From contig NHBK01000009.1 of assembly GCA_002173095.1 (NCBI GenBank), positions 1 through 64,000 on the forward strand: a stretch of 64,000 bases of DNA, read 5' to 3'. Made by a program: the position numbers and the translations under genes. The notes below the pieces were generated by a model. The model worked only from the letters and a program-made list of their open reading frames with translations. It searched no databases and had not been told where the DNA came from. The first letter of the stretch is position 1. Every line of letters starts with the position of its first letter. This stretch comes from Hyphomonadaceae bacterium TMED5 (lineage in GTDB: Bacteria; Pseudomonadota; Alphaproteobacteria; Caulobacterales; Hyphomonadaceae). This document shows positions 28,788 to 38,204 of the stretch, piece by piece.

Positions 28788-29412
28788 TTCCGACGCTTTC
28801 TCGTTTGATACGGTTTTCGGTGAAGATGGTACCGTCCTGCAGGAGGGTGGCCAGAAATATCGCCGCTATACGCAAACTGAGTTGGACGAAGCTGTGGCGG
28901 CAGCGCGGGCTGAAACGATTGCTTCGGTCGAGGCTGAAACTCAGCGCCAGATTGCGGCGAATGTGAAACAAATCGCTGAACAGCTTATGCCGTCTCTGCC
29001 TTTTGCGATGGCGCTGGCCGATCAGCTGCGACATCAGTCTGCAGAATTGACGCTTATGCTGGCCAGAAAAATCGCAGACGCCGCCATTGATGCTTATCCA
29101 AAAGAGGCGGTTCAGGCGTGCCTTTCGGCGGCGCTGGACGATCTGCCGGGTGCTGCGCGCATCACCTTGAAGATTTCGCCTCAGCTGGAAGAGGCGGTTC
29201 GCCCTGTACTGGAGCGTCTGACAACACCTAAAACGGAAATCAATCTGGTGGCTGACCCGTCCGCTCCTCCCGGTGCGTGGAGCATTGAGTGGGATAAGGG
29301 CGCTATTACGCACAATCCTGAACTCCTCGCTGAAAAGCTGGAGGAGATCGTTCGCAACTATCTGACTAAACCCCTCGAGCCGCAGGGCGATCTTTTCGCC
29401 GGTGTGGCCTGA
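28771..29412 (+). CDS. fliH: Flagellar assembly protein FliH (FlbE type)
   Basis: FliH is the stator of the FliI export ATPase and links it to the C ring; the Caulobacter homologue at this locus is called FlbE. The protein has about 213 residues. A coiled-coil stretch (about residues 25-70, rich in Glu, Ala and Gln, [18 protein letters not shown]) is followed by a C-terminal domain with [21 protein letters not shown] 28771 has GGAGG five bases upstream; earlier in-frame ATGs at 28756 and 28768 lie in the fliG tail. The family is diverse, so this call leans on position. Confidence 0.85.
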   Translation: MSSSTNSDAFSFDTVFGEDGTVLQEGGQKYRRYTQTELDEAVAAARAETIASVEAETQRQIAANVKQIAEQLMPSLPFAMALADQLRHQSAELTLMLARKIADAAIDAYPKEAVQACLSAALDDLPGAARITLKISPQLEEAVRPVLERLTTPKTEINLVADPSAPPGAWSIEWDKGAITHNPELLAEKLEEIVRNYLTKPLEPQGDLFAGVA

Positions 29413-29430
29413 ACCGAGAGAGAGTGAGCA

Positions 29431-29772
29431 TTGAGTAACGACGACGCAATGAACCTACCTGAACTGGAAAGCTCCGGTAGCCGAACGCCATCCGCTTCGC
29501 GCGGTGATGGCGAAACCGCTGCGGCAGACCTCGCGCCCGTCTTCGACGTTCCGGTCAATATTCAGGCCGTGCTTGGACGAACCCAGATGGAAGTCTCCGA
29601 ATTGCTGCGTCTCGCGCCGGGCTCCGTTCTGGAGCTCGACCGCCGCGTTGGCGAAGCCATCGATATTTACGTCAATAACCGCCTGGTTGCGCGCGGCGAG
29701 ATTGTTCTCGTCGACGATCGTCTGGGCGTGACCATGACTGAGATCATCAAGGACGGGGAGGGCGTGAACTAA
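29431..29772 (+). CDS. fliN: Flagellar motor switch protein FliN
   Basis: FliN forms the base of the C ring and contacts FliH. The 113-residue protein ends with the SpoA/surface-presentation domain: VNIQAVLGRTQMEVSELLRL followed by APGSVLELDRRVGEAIDIYVN and RGEIVLVDDRLGVTMTEI. The first 35 residues are variable and hydrophilic. The start is TTG 29431 or ATG 29449; TTG gives MSNDDAM and a GAGAG-like site upstream. No fliM or fliY is in the window. Confidence 0.94.
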   Translation: MSNDDAMNLPELESSGSRTPSASRGDGETAAADLAPVFDVPVNIQAVLGRTQMEVSELLRLAPGSVLELDRRVGEAIDIYVNNRLVARGEIVLVDDRLGVTMTEIIKDGEGVN

Positions 29773-29827
29773 TGTGCGTTTCAGCTCTCTCATTTCCGCA
29801 CAAGACATATAATGAAGGAGTGCGCCA

Positions 29828-31210
29828 ATGCGCGTGATGATGATTGGAAATCTGGGAGGGCAGCTCTCAGTCGCTTCCAAGATCGCATTTGATCGCGGGG
29901 CGAAAGTCACTCATTTTGATACGGTAGATCAGGCGCTTCAGGCTCTGCGGTCCGGTAAGGGCGCAGATTTGATCATGGCCGATTACCGTCTCGACCTTGG
30001 ATATCTGACTGCCGCACTCGACGCAGAGCGCATTGCTGTTCCAGTGGTCGCATGTGGCGTGGAAGCCGACGCGACGGGTGCTGCGAATGCTATTCGGTCG
30101 GGTGCGCGCGAATTCATTCCGCTGCCGCCTGACCCGGATATGATCGCAGCTGTTCTGGAAGCAGTTGCAGATGACGAGCGCCCGATGATCGTTACCGATC
30201 CGGCCATGCAGCGCGTCATCCAGCTCGCAGACCAGATCGCGCGTTCAGATGCCAGCGTCCTTATCACCGGTGAGAGCGGTGTCGGTAAGGAAGTTATGGC
30301 ACGTTATGTCCATAAGCAGTCAAAGCGTGCATCCAAGCCGTTTATCTCCGTCAACTGTGCGGCCATTCCTGAGAATCTGCTTGAGTCCGAGCTGTTCGGT
30401 CACGAGAAAGGTGCCTTCACCGGTGCTGTATCTCGTCGTATCGGTAAGTTTGAAGAGGCCGATGGCGGCACGCTGTTGCTGGACGAGATTTCAGAGATGG
30501 ATGCGCGCCTGCAGGCGAAGCTCCTGCGTGCCATTCAGGAACGTGAAATCGACCGCGTCGGTGGCTCCAAGCCGATCAAGGTCAATATCCGCATTCTCGC
30601 GACCTCCAACCGCAATCTGGTTGAGGCCGTCAAAGAAGGCGTCTTCCGTGAAGACCTTCTTTATCGCCTCAATGTCGTAAATCTTCGCATTCCGCCTCTG
30701 CGTGAACGCCCTCAGGATTCCATTGAGCTCGCAGAATACTTCGTTGAGAAATATGCAGCGGCCAATGGCCTGCCGAACAAGCAACTCTCCAATGATGCGC
30801 GTGACCGCGTGCAGGCACATGACTGGCCGGGCAATGTCCGTGAACTTGAAAATGCCATGCACCGTGCTGTGCTTTTGTCTGTTGGTGATGAAATCGAAGC
30901 TGATGCGATCCGGTCTCCGGATGGTCTGGAACCGGTTTCTTCTTCTACGCACCCAATGCCAACCGGCAATCCGATAGTCGACGCAGCGACGCAGTCTGCG
31001 TCTGCCATGTCTTCAGGATTGGTCGGCCGAACAGTGGCAGATGTCGAACAGGATCTTATCCTCGACACGCTGAGCCATTGCCTTGGTAACCGTACACATG
31101 CCGCGAACATTCTCGGCATCTCCATTCGTACGCTCCGTAACAAGCTGAAAGCTTACTCTGAAGCCGGTGTGGATGTTCCGCAGCCGGGTGAAGTGCGCGA
31201 AGCGATCTGA
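29828..31210 (+). CDS. flbD: Sigma-54-dependent flagellar regulator FlbD
   Basis: FlbD activates late and represses early flagellar genes with sigma-54 in Caulobacter. The 460-residue protein has a receiver-like domain (1-115), an AAA+ domain (about 130-375) and a Fis-type helix-turn-helix (about 400-450, CLGNRTHAANILGISIRTLR). The AAA+ part has GESGVGKE (Walker A), the sigma-54-contact GAFTGA loop, and GGTLLLDEI (Walker B). The receiver keeps the Asp at 52 but lacks the N-terminal acidic pair and the conserved Thr and Lys, consistent with control not by classical phosphorylation. AAGGAG precedes the ATG. Confidence 0.95.
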   Translation: MRVMMIGNLGGQLSVASKIAFDRGAKVTHFDTVDQALQALRSGKGADLIMADYRLDLGYLTAALDAERIAVPVVACGVEADATGAANAIRSGAREFIPLPPDPDMIAAVLEAVADDERPMIVTDPAMQRVIQLADQIARSDASVLITGESGVGKEVMARYVHKQSKRASKPFISVNCAAIPENLLESELFGHEKGAFTGAVSRRIGKFEEADGGTLLLDEISEMDARLQAKLLRAIQEREIDRVGGSKPIKVNIRILATSNRNLVEAVKEGVFREDLLYRLNVVNLRIPPLRERPQDSIELAEYFVEKYAAANGLPNKQLSNDARDRVQAHDWPGNVRELENAMHRAVLLSVGDEIEADAIRSPDGLEPVSSSTHPMPTGNPIVDAATQSASAMSSGLVGRTVADVEQDLILDTLSHCLGNRTHAANILGISIRTLRNKLKAYSEAGVDVPQPGEVREAI

Positions 31211-31231
31211 GTTTAACAGAAGGCCGTTCTG

Positions 31232-33376
31232 GTGACAGACACGACATCAACACAGCCCGTCCAGGACGGAAATGCGAGCGGAGGAGGTCTGCGGATCGGC
31301 AATGTCGATCTGATGCAGCTTCTTGCGACTGGCATGAAGGGCGAAGTTGCGATGGGCGTCGGGGTTCTTGCCCTGATCATCATGCTCATCATGCCTATGC
31401 CGAGCATTTTGCTCGACATGATGCTTGCTGTCTCCATTACATTCTCTGTGCTGGTTCTGATGACCGCGCTTCTGATCAAGAAGCCGCTCGAATTTAGTGC
31501 GTTTCCAGCTGTCCTGCTGATGGCTACCCTTCTCCGCCTTGGCCTGAACATGGCCTCTACGCGCCTTATTCTTTCGAATGGCGCGCAGGGCCCGGACGCG
31601 GCGGGTGACGTCATCAAGGCGTTTGGCTCATTTGTAATGGGCGGTAATTATGTGATCGGCGTGATCATCTTCATCATCCTGGTGATTGTGAACTTCGTCG
31701 TCATCTCGAAGGGTTCTTCGCGTATTGCCGAAGTCGCGGCCCGCTTCACACTCGACGCGATGCCCGGCAAGCAGATGGCGATTGATGCCGACCTGTCAGC
31801 CGGTCTTATCAATGAAGAAGAGGCACGTGACCGCCGTAAAACGGTTGAGGGCGAAAGCAATTTCTTCGGTGCCATGGATGGTGCGTCGAAATTCGTTCGT
31901 GGTGACGCTGTTGCGGGCCTTCTGATTACAGCCATCAACATCATTGGCGGTATTGTTATCGGTGTGGCGCAGGAAGGTCTGCCGTTTGAAACAGCGGCTG
32001 ACACTTATACACGACTGACAATTGGTGACGGTCTTGTCAGCCAGATCCCGGCTCTGATTATTTCGATCGCTGCGGGTCTTCTCGTTTCGAAAGCAGGCCT
32101 TGATGGTGCGGCCGACAAGGCCTTTGGCACTCAGCTGATGAGTAATCCTCTGGGCCTTTATATGGTGTCTGGCGCGGCCTTCTTTGCCGGCGTGCTGCCG
32201 GGCATGCCTATGATCCCATTCTTCGCGCTGTCCGGCGGGCTTGGTTATATGGCCTATCGTCTGGATAAACAGCGCAAGGAAGAAGCCGAACAGGATGCAA
32301 TTGCCAAGGCGGTTAAAACCGAAAAGACCAAGGAGCCTAAAGAGGCACCGATCTCGGATTCGCTGGCAGTTGATGAGCTGAAAATCGAGCTTGGTTTCGG
32401 TCTGGTCGCGTTGATCAACGAAACCAAGGGTCGCAAGCTGACTGATCAGGTGAAGGCGGTTCGCCGTCAGATCGCGTCGGAATTTGGTTTCGTCGCGCCG
32501 TCTGTGCGAATCGTCGACAATCTCGAACTTCAGTCCGATGTCTATCATGTCTGCGTTAAGGAACTCACGGCAGGTGAGGGCCGTCTGAAGCTTAATCACT
32601 ATCTGGCTATGGATGCGACCGGACGGTCTGCGCCGATCGCCGGGGAGCGCGTAACAGAGCCTGTTTTCGGGCTTCCTGCGATCTGGGTGGATGAAGGCCG
32701 TAAGGAAGAAGCCTCCATTAACGGCTATACCGTTGTTGATCCTGCAACCGTACTTACGACGCATTTTACGGAAATTGTTAAGGAAAATATGGCGGAACTG
32801 TTGTCATTCGCGGCAGTGAAATCCCTGTTGAATGACCTGCCATCAGACCAGAAAGCCCTTTTGGACGACCTCGTGCCAAACCAGATCAGTATTTCAGGCA
32901 TTCAGCGTATTCTGCAAAACCTGCTGCGCGAACATGTGTCCATCCGCGACCTGCCAACCATTCTGGAAGGTATCGCCGAAGCTGCGTCTGCAAAGCACGA
33001 TATGGTCTTCATTACCGAACATGTCCGCTCGCGTCTGGGGCGTCAGCTCTGCGCAGCAAATTCCGACGAAACCGGCCAATTGCCGGTCATCACACTCTCT
33101 CCGGCATGGGAACAGGCGTTCTCGAGCGCTATTGTCGGTCAGGGATCAGAGCGCCAGCTTGCGCTCGAACCATCACGTCTGCAGGCCTTCGCGGGGGAGA
33201 TCAGGCAGGCGTTTGAAAAAGCCAGCAAACAAGGGATGACACCAGTCCTCCTGACGAGCGCTGGCATTCGCCCATTCGTGCAGTCACTGATCGACCGGTT
33301 CCGACCGAAGACGCCAGTGATGTCACAGAATGAAATTCATCCAAAAGCACGCCTGCGTGCTGCGGGTACGGTTTAG
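31232..33376 (+). CDS. flhA: Flagellar export gate protein FlhA
   Basis: FlhA is the ring-forming export gate of the flagellar type III system. The 714-residue protein has eight membrane spans (about 25-345), including the cytoplasmic loop FTLDAMPGKQMAIDADLSAG and the following AGLINEEEARDRRK of the FHIPEP signature. The cytoplasmic domain (about 375-700) holds subdomains D1-D4. It starts at GTG 31232, with AGAAGG eight bases upstream, 21 bases after flbD. Length and motifs are standard. Confidence 0.97.
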   Translation: MTDTTSTQPVQDGNASGGGLRIGNVDLMQLLATGMKGEVAMGVGVLALIIMLIMPMPSILLDMMLAVSITFSVLVLMTALLIKKPLEFSAFPAVLLMATLLRLGLNMASTRLILSNGAQGPDAAGDVIKAFGSFVMGGNYVIGVIIFIILVIVNFVVISKGSSRIAEVAARFTLDAMPGKQMAIDADLSAGLINEEEARDRRKTVEGESNFFGAMDGASKFVRGDAVAGLLITAINIIGGIVIGVAQEGLPFETAADTYTRLTIGDGLVSQIPALIISIAAGLLVSKAGLDGAADKAFGTQLMSNPLGLYMVSGAAFFAGVLPGMPMIPFFALSGGLGYMAYRLDKQRKEEAEQDAIAKAVKTEKTKEPKEAPISDSLAVDELKIELGFGLVALINETKGRKLTDQVKAVRRQIASEFGFVAPSVRIVDNLELQSDVYHVCVKELTAGEGRLKLNHYLAMDATGRSAPIAGERVTEPVFGLPAIWVDEGRKEEASINGYTVVDPATVLTTHFTEIVKENMAELLSFAAVKSLLNDLPSDQKALLDDLVPNQISISGIQRILQNLLREHVSIRDLPTILEGIAEAASAKHDMVFITEHVRSRLGRQLCAANSDETGQLPVITLSPAWEQAFSSAIVGQGSERQLALEPSRLQAFAGEIRQAFEKASKQGMTPVLLTSAGIRPFVQSLIDRFRPKTPVMSQNEIHPKARLRAAGTV

Positions 33377-33388
33377 GAGGAGGCTGCC

Positions 33389-34384
33389 ATGAAGATGAAA
33401 CTTTATTCGGCGGCCACACGGGACGAGGCAATTGCCCTCGCTTACGCCGACATGGGTCAGGATGCGATTATCCTGTCTGAATGGGAGGCTGAGAGCGGAT
33501 TTGAGATCCGCGCCGGTGTGGAACGGGCTACACAACGTGCAACACCCCAATTCGAACTGAAGGCTGCGCCGCGGCCATCACCTATTCTGCAGATCAATCG
33601 CTATCGCGATCAGTTGAAGGAAATTCTCGCCTGGCATGGTGCGCCTGACGGATTTTCAGATGTTGTTGCCACAAGTGGCGCGCGTCTGGTGGGCGCGTCT
33701 AAAGACCCATCGAGCGGTTTTTCAACTGCGCTGGAAGGCCTGATCGGTTTTTCTCCGATTGCACCGGCGCTGGATCGCCCGGTTATGCTGGTCGGCCCGC
33801 CAGGGTCCGGTAAAACCTCAGTGGCCGCAAAATTGGTTCGACGCGCTGCGGCAGCTAATGTGGATGCCATGCCGGTGGTTGCCGATTTCGATGCTACAAA
33901 CGGACATACTCAGCTGGCTGCATATCTGCGCCGCGATGTCGAAGAGATCGAATCCTGCCTGACACCGGATGATCTGATGTTCTCTCTGAACCGAATTGAA
34001 TCTCAGAGCCTGCCTCATGTCATCGACACACCACCGATCAACCCGACAGACCGGGAAGACATGGATCGCCTTCGCGATCTTATAAATCTGGTGGATGCTG
34101 AACCGGTGCTGGTTATCTCAGCTGAGGGCCATCCAATGGATCTGGAAGACAATGTAAAAGCCTTTGCAGAACTCGGAATTCGCCGTTGCATTATCACAAA
34201 ACTTGATGTCGTTAGGCGTCGCGGCGGCGTGCTTTTCGCTATCGCCAACGCAAAGCTCAACCTCTCGCATCTTGCACTCACACCCTTCATCGGTGGCGGT
34301 CTGATCCCCGCTACCTCCAACCGTCTCGCGCGTATCCTGCTTGAGGATGCGCCAGGAGCTGAAATCCTGAAAGGAGCCGCGTAA
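33389..34384 (+). CDS. flhF: FlhF-like SRP-type GTPase
   Basis: FlhF places the flagellum at the pole in many polar flagellates. The 331-residue protein has an N-terminal B-like part, an N domain and a G domain with the P-loop GPPGSGKTS (residues 136-144) and TKLD (G4, near 272). The usual DTxR of SRP GTPases reads DATNG and the usual DTAG reads DTPP, so the GTPase active site is altered. AGGAGG lies seven bases upstream of the ATG. The stop overlaps flhG (TAATG). The protein is short for FlhF; it may be a divergent member. Confidence 0.82.
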   Translation: MKMKLYSAATRDEAIALAYADMGQDAIILSEWEAESGFEIRAGVERATQRATPQFELKAAPRPSPILQINRYRDQLKEILAWHGAPDGFSDVVATSGARLVGASKDPSSGFSTALEGLIGFSPIAPALDRPVMLVGPPGSGKTSVAAKLVRRAAAANVDAMPVVADFDATNGHTQLAAYLRRDVEEIESCLTPDDLMFSLNRIESQSLPHVIDTPPINPTDREDMDRLRDLINLVDAEPVLVISAEGHPMDLEDNVKAFAELGIRRCIITKLDVVRRRGGVLFAIANAKLNLSHLALTPFIGGGLIPATSNRLARILLEDAPGAEILKGAA

Positions 34385-35241
34385 TGAGTATCGGCTTTCG
34401 TAGACATAAAGACACTACTGCACCGCAATCACGCGTGCAGCCGGCGTCAATCATTGCCATTGCTTCGGGTAAGGGCGGGGTAGGGAAATCCTTCCTCTCC
34501 ACTGCAATCGCCGGGGCGCTCGCCAAGGCCGGACGACGAACCTTGCTCGTCGATGGTGACCTCGGGCTGGCCAACGTGGACGTGCATCTGGGGATCGCGC
34601 CAGAAACAGACCTCGCCGCGGTTATCGCGGGCTGGGTTGAACTGGAACACGCGGTAACCCCGGTCTCGGGCGGCGTTGCTCATGGTGGATTTGATGTGCT
34701 GCCGGGCCGATCAGGCTCAGGCGCTCTCGCTGAACTGCCAAATGAGGAAGTTGCTCGTCTGGCCGCTGGCCTCACCGCACTCGCGCTCCAATATGACCAC
34801 GTCCTTCTGGACCTCGCAGCGGGCATTGAATCCAATGTGATGCGTCTGGCCCGCGCGGCCGACCGGACACTGGTTGTGGTAACCGACGACCCAGCCTCCA
34901 TGACGGATGCTTATGCCTTCATCAAGGTCATGAAAGGCTACGCACCAAGCGTACAGCCGGTGCTGGTGATCAACCAGGCCGACAATCGTCAGCGTGGACG
35001 CCAGACCTATGAGGCGATCGCTAAAGCGTGCCAGACCTTCCTCGGCTTCCGCCCACCGCTGGCTGGTATCGTCACACGTGACCCGAATGTGCGTGAAGCG
35101 CTGCGTCAGCAGACGCCTATCATGGAAAAATGGCCAACAACGCGTGCAGCGCTGGATGCAACTCAGATTGCGGAATCATTGATCCGTGGCTGGGAAGCTC
35201 CAATGTCTGATCATTCACACTCACCACGCGCACAGATGTAG
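34384..35241 (+). CDS. flhG: FlhG/MinD-like ATPase
   Basis: FlhG (FleN, YlxH) limits flagellar number and works with FlhF. The 285-residue protein has the deviant Walker A KGGVGKSF (about residues 29-36), VDGDLGLANVD (about 58-68) and LLDLAAGIE, all typical of MinD/FleN proteins. There is no obvious C-terminal membrane-targeting helix of the MinD type. It starts inside the flhF stop codon and ends five bases before the convergent 545-residue gene. It is the last recognised gene of the flagellar run. Confidence 0.87.
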   Translation: MSIGFRRHKDTTAPQSRVQPASIIAIASGKGGVGKSFLSTAIAGALAKAGRRTLLVDGDLGLANVDVHLGIAPETDLAAVIAGWVELEHAVTPVSGGVAHGGFDVLPGRSGSGALAELPNEEVARLAAGLTALALQYDHVLLDLAAGIESNVMRLARAADRTLVVVTDDPASMTDAYAFIKVMKGYAPSVQPVLVINQADNRQRGRQTYEAIAKACQTFLGFRPPLAGIVTRDPNVREALRQQTPIMEKWPTTRAALDATQIAESLIRGWEAPMSDHSHSPRAQM

Positions 35242-35246
35242 ATAAA

Positions 35247-36884
35247 TCAGCGCGCGCAGTTTCCGCGCGCTGGTGGCTCCTGAATTGTATACAATTCATC
35301 GGGCACGAAGCCCTGAACTTCGGTGCCCGAGCTTTGAGCCAGAACTTCGCTCCAGCCCTCAGGCGTCGCATCTGTGTGCGGCAAGATGATGAGGGCCGAG
35401 CCCAGCGGCAGATCGATAAGATGCCGCGCCTGTCGGTTGGCCGCATCGAGAAGAAACGCATCTTCAAGTGTGCAGGCAAAAACCGGGTCTTCCCCACCAG
35501 ATAAAACCTCAGTCGAGACCTCTGTCAGGGCGTCCGCTGTGACTTGCTCGGAAAAGTCATCCTGCACGGTAAGCTGTTGCGGTCTGTCCGCTTCATAGGA
35601 AACGTCACGCACGCTCGTGTCGTGCGTCAGGCTGTAAATCACCCATCCAATGCTTCCCGCAACGACGCCGGTAAGGAGGAGGGCGAAGATGAAATTGGCA
35701 CCGGTTGAGAACATGCGTCGGCGTGCCTGACGCCCCGACGACCATAATGACCGGCGCTGCACAAGCTGTTCGCGTGAGGGTGCGTTGTAATCAGCTCCCT
35801 GAAGCGCGCTGAGATCGCCGAAATCGTCTGCTTCTGACCAGAGCGCTATTTCACCTGTGGCACCGGTTTTGGTTGCATAATCTGCGTTCGCGGCTGAAGT
35901 GGCGCACAGAATGGTTTGCTCCATCCGGACAGGCGCGAAAGCCTGCTCGCCTGACTTGAGTGAGATTTCCAGGATGCGGGCTGTGCACACGATGGAATAG
36001 GGCAGTGCCACGCGCTCGCCATATCGACCTTTGCCACGATTGGCCCGATCATGCTGTTTCAGACGACGTTGAACGCGGTCCGTCTCTGTGGGGTCGAGGC
36101 GTCGATTATCCAGCCAGGCATCCAGAGGGTGGTCGGGCAGGTCGACCTTATAGGTGCGGTTGTGAAACTCAGTGGATTCGACATCTGCCCTGGGGAAGAG
36201 TCGAACCCGCTTGCGCAAATCACCTTTGACGCTGTCGCAAATGGCTTCGGCCAGAATGTAGTCCGTTTCGGTTCTGAACAGACAAACAATATGCATGCAG
36301 GAAAACAGGCCATTGAAAAAAGACCACCCATTCAGGGGCGCATTGGAAGGCGGTGCATATCGAGCCTGCGAAACGCAAGGGCTCACCGCCCGGAAACTCT
36401 TGTCCTGAACGTCTCCCAGGAATTCATCGAGTTCGTCAGTGCTGAAAAGCTGTCGCTCAAACTCCGGCGCATCCTCCATGCGCACATTCAGCATGTCTTT
36501 TTGCTTCAGACCTGTGTCCCTCAAGAGCGCGCGCAGAGCATTCTTATAGTCTTTTCGAAGGATATCCTTTGAGGCCTGCTCAAGGCGAGACTTTCGGGTA
36601 TTGCGAATGGATCGAACGCTCAGCTTGTAGAGGCTCAACAGAATGAAAATGATCAGCGCACATGCCAGATAGACGCCAGCTGCTATCAGTCCGGCTTCCA
36701 TAAACCGTATACCAACAATGTCTGGCTGACCGACATGTTCGTATCCGGTAGCCCAGAGAAACGCGAAGAAAGTGAGCCCGATTTGAGCGACATCCAGAAG
36801 CACGGCCCAGCCGGGACGCTCGATGATGTCATCGAAGTCAAAATATGCGCGAATGGCAGACCGGCCTGATGGCATATCCGGCAT
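35247..36884 (-). CDS. Unrecognised 545-residue membrane protein with SH3-like C-terminus
   Basis: This gene is not recognised. Two hydrophobic segments lie near residues 28-45 and 65-90, a long cytoplasmic middle part runs to about residue 395, then one further span (about 400-422) and a periplasmic tail. The tail has a bacterial SH3-like pattern (about 495-540: LIDLPLGSALIILPH, GWSEVLAQ, GFVPDELY). The middle part has many charged residues and conserved-looking Cys. It starts at ATG 36884 and converges on flhG. Its neighbours do not fix a role. A wall- or envelope-linked signalling protein is only a guess. Confidence 0.75.
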   Translation of the reverse strand: MPDMPSGRSAIRAYFDFDDIIERPGWAVLLDVAQIGLTFFAFLWATGYEHVGQPDIVGIRFMEAGLIAAGVYLACALIIFILLSLYKLSVRSIRNTRKSRLEQASKDILRKDYKNALRALLRDTGLKQKDMLNVRMEDAPEFERQLFSTDELDEFLGDVQDKSFRAVSPCVSQARYAPPSNAPLNGWSFFNGLFSCMHIVCLFRTETDYILAEAICDSVKGDLRKRVRLFPRADVESTEFHNRTYKVDLPDHPLDAWLDNRRLDPTETDRVQRRLKQHDRANRGKGRYGERVALPYSIVCTARILEISLKSGEQAFAPVRMEQTILCATSAANADYATKTGATGEIALWSEADDFGDLSALQGADYNAPSREQLVQRRSLWSSGRQARRRMFSTGANFIFALLLTGVVAGSIGWVIYSLTHDTSVRDVSYEADRPQQLTVQDDFSEQVTADALTEVSTEVLSGGEDPVFACTLEDAFLLDAANRQARHLIDLPLGSALIILPHTDATPEGWSEVLAQSSGTEVQGFVPDELYTIQEPPARGNCAR

Positions 36885-37046
36885 GGTTTAAGACCTTACA
36901 GCGTTAGCTGATTTCAAGAGTTGACGTAGTGCCTGATTTTATCTTTAGCAGACGGTCTGAAGTTTGCATGCCCATTCCAACCGATACGGGAAAACTGTAC
37001 GGCCACTTCGCGATTTGAGAATAATCAGAATACCGGGAAAGCCTAA

Positions 37047-38204
37047 ATGCGCGCAGCGATGAAAATGATGATTTCAGCCGTTTCAGCCGTTTTGCTGGGG
37101 GCGCCAGCAGTCGCTGACCCGATCGATTATGGATATCTGGAAGCTCGCATCCAACAGCTCATGTCGCGCGAAGACATGATGGGCCTTGCGGTGACTGTCG
37201 TTGAAAACGGACAGGTGCGGTTCATGCGCGGTTACGGCTTCACTGAGGCTGACGGCGCACCTGTGACCACAAGCACGCGTTTCCGTTGGGCGTCTGTCTC
37301 AAAGGGACTTGCTGCAACGCTGGCCGCTGAACTGGACCATGATGGGACGCTTTCCCTTGATGATACAGTTTCGGCCTATCGGACAACTCTGCGTCTGCCG
37401 GGATTTGGTGAGCAGACCGCAACGCTGCGCGATGTGCTGTCCCACCGCCTTGGGCTCGTTTCCAACGCTTATGACAATATTCTTGAAGCGGGCCGTGAAC
37501 CTTCGGCCATTCGCGATATGCTGGGTGACCTCGACCTGATCTGCCCTGTCGGCCAGTGCCATGGCTATCAGAACGTTGCTTTTGATACGATTGAAGAAGT
37601 GTTTTTCGACACGACGGGCATGGATTTTGAGACGCTTGCGCGGCTTCGTATTTTTGACCCGCTGGGCATGACCAATGCCTCGACCACGTATGAGGGCTTT
37701 GTCAGTTCCGATGATTACGCGCGTCCGCATTCCTGGCGCGGTGGCAATCTGGTCGAAGACAATGTGACCCCGCCATATTTCCGCGTGGCTGCGGCGGGCG
37801 GTGTCAGCTCATCCATTCAGGACATGTCGCGTTATCTGCAGGCACAGGTCGGTCAATTCCCGGATGTTTTTGAACCTGAAGTGCTTCAGACGGTCCATAC
37901 GCCAGTTGTTGAAACGCTCCGTGAAGCGCGTGGTATAGGCAACCGGTATGATCGTATCAATGATGCCGATTACGCGCTTGGCTGGCGTGTCTATGATTAT
38001 GAGGGCCACACTGTTGTCGGGCATCGCGGCGCAGTACGCGGCTATCGCGCGCTCATCATGTTTGACCCGGAGCTGCAAACGGGAATTGCAGCCCTCTGGA
38101 ACACGAATATCTCACGTCCGACAGGGCTGCAGTTTGAATTGATGGATATGGTCTATGGCCTCGATCACCGCGATTGGATGCGGTTGATGCCAAACACCAA
38201 TTAA
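37047..38204 (+). CDS. Secreted serine hydrolase, beta-lactamase/penicillin-binding-protein family
   Basis: The 385-residue protein has a signal peptide ending near residue 23 (VADP). The active-site motif S-x-x-K is visible in RWASVSKGLAATLA, with the Ser around residue 78; a Tyr-x-Asn motif occurs in CHGYQNVAFD and a C-terminal H-x-G-type element in VGHRGAVRGY. This fits class C beta-lactamase-like esterases, DD-peptidases and related enzymes. Which of these cannot be read from the sequence. ATG 37047 follows GGGAAAGCC. The stop overlaps the convergent motA by four bases. Confidence 0.88.
   Translation: MRAAMKMMISAVSAVLLGAPAVADPIDYGYLEARIQQLMSREDMMGLAVTVVENGQVRFMRGYGFTEADGAPVTTSTRFRWASVSKGLAATLAAELDHDGTLSLDDTVSAYRTTLRLPGFGEQTATLRDVLSHRLGLVSNAYDNILEAGREPSAIRDMLGDLDLICPVGQCHGYQNVAFDTIEEVFFDTTGMDFETLARLRIFDPLGMTNASTTYEGFVSSDDYARPHSWRGGNLVEDNVTPPYFRVAAAGGVSSSIQDMSRYLQAQVGQFPDVFEPEVLQTVHTPVVETLREARGIGNRYDRINDADYALGWRVYDYEGHTVVGHRGAVRGYRALIMFDPELQTGIAALWNTNISRPTGLQFELMDMVYGLDHRDWMRLMPNTN

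Noticed and set aside
31796-32764. 322-residue minus-strand ORF inside flhA
   Set aside because: Long, but fully antisense to the conserved FHIPEP gene; composition is typical of a shadow frame in GC-rich DNA.
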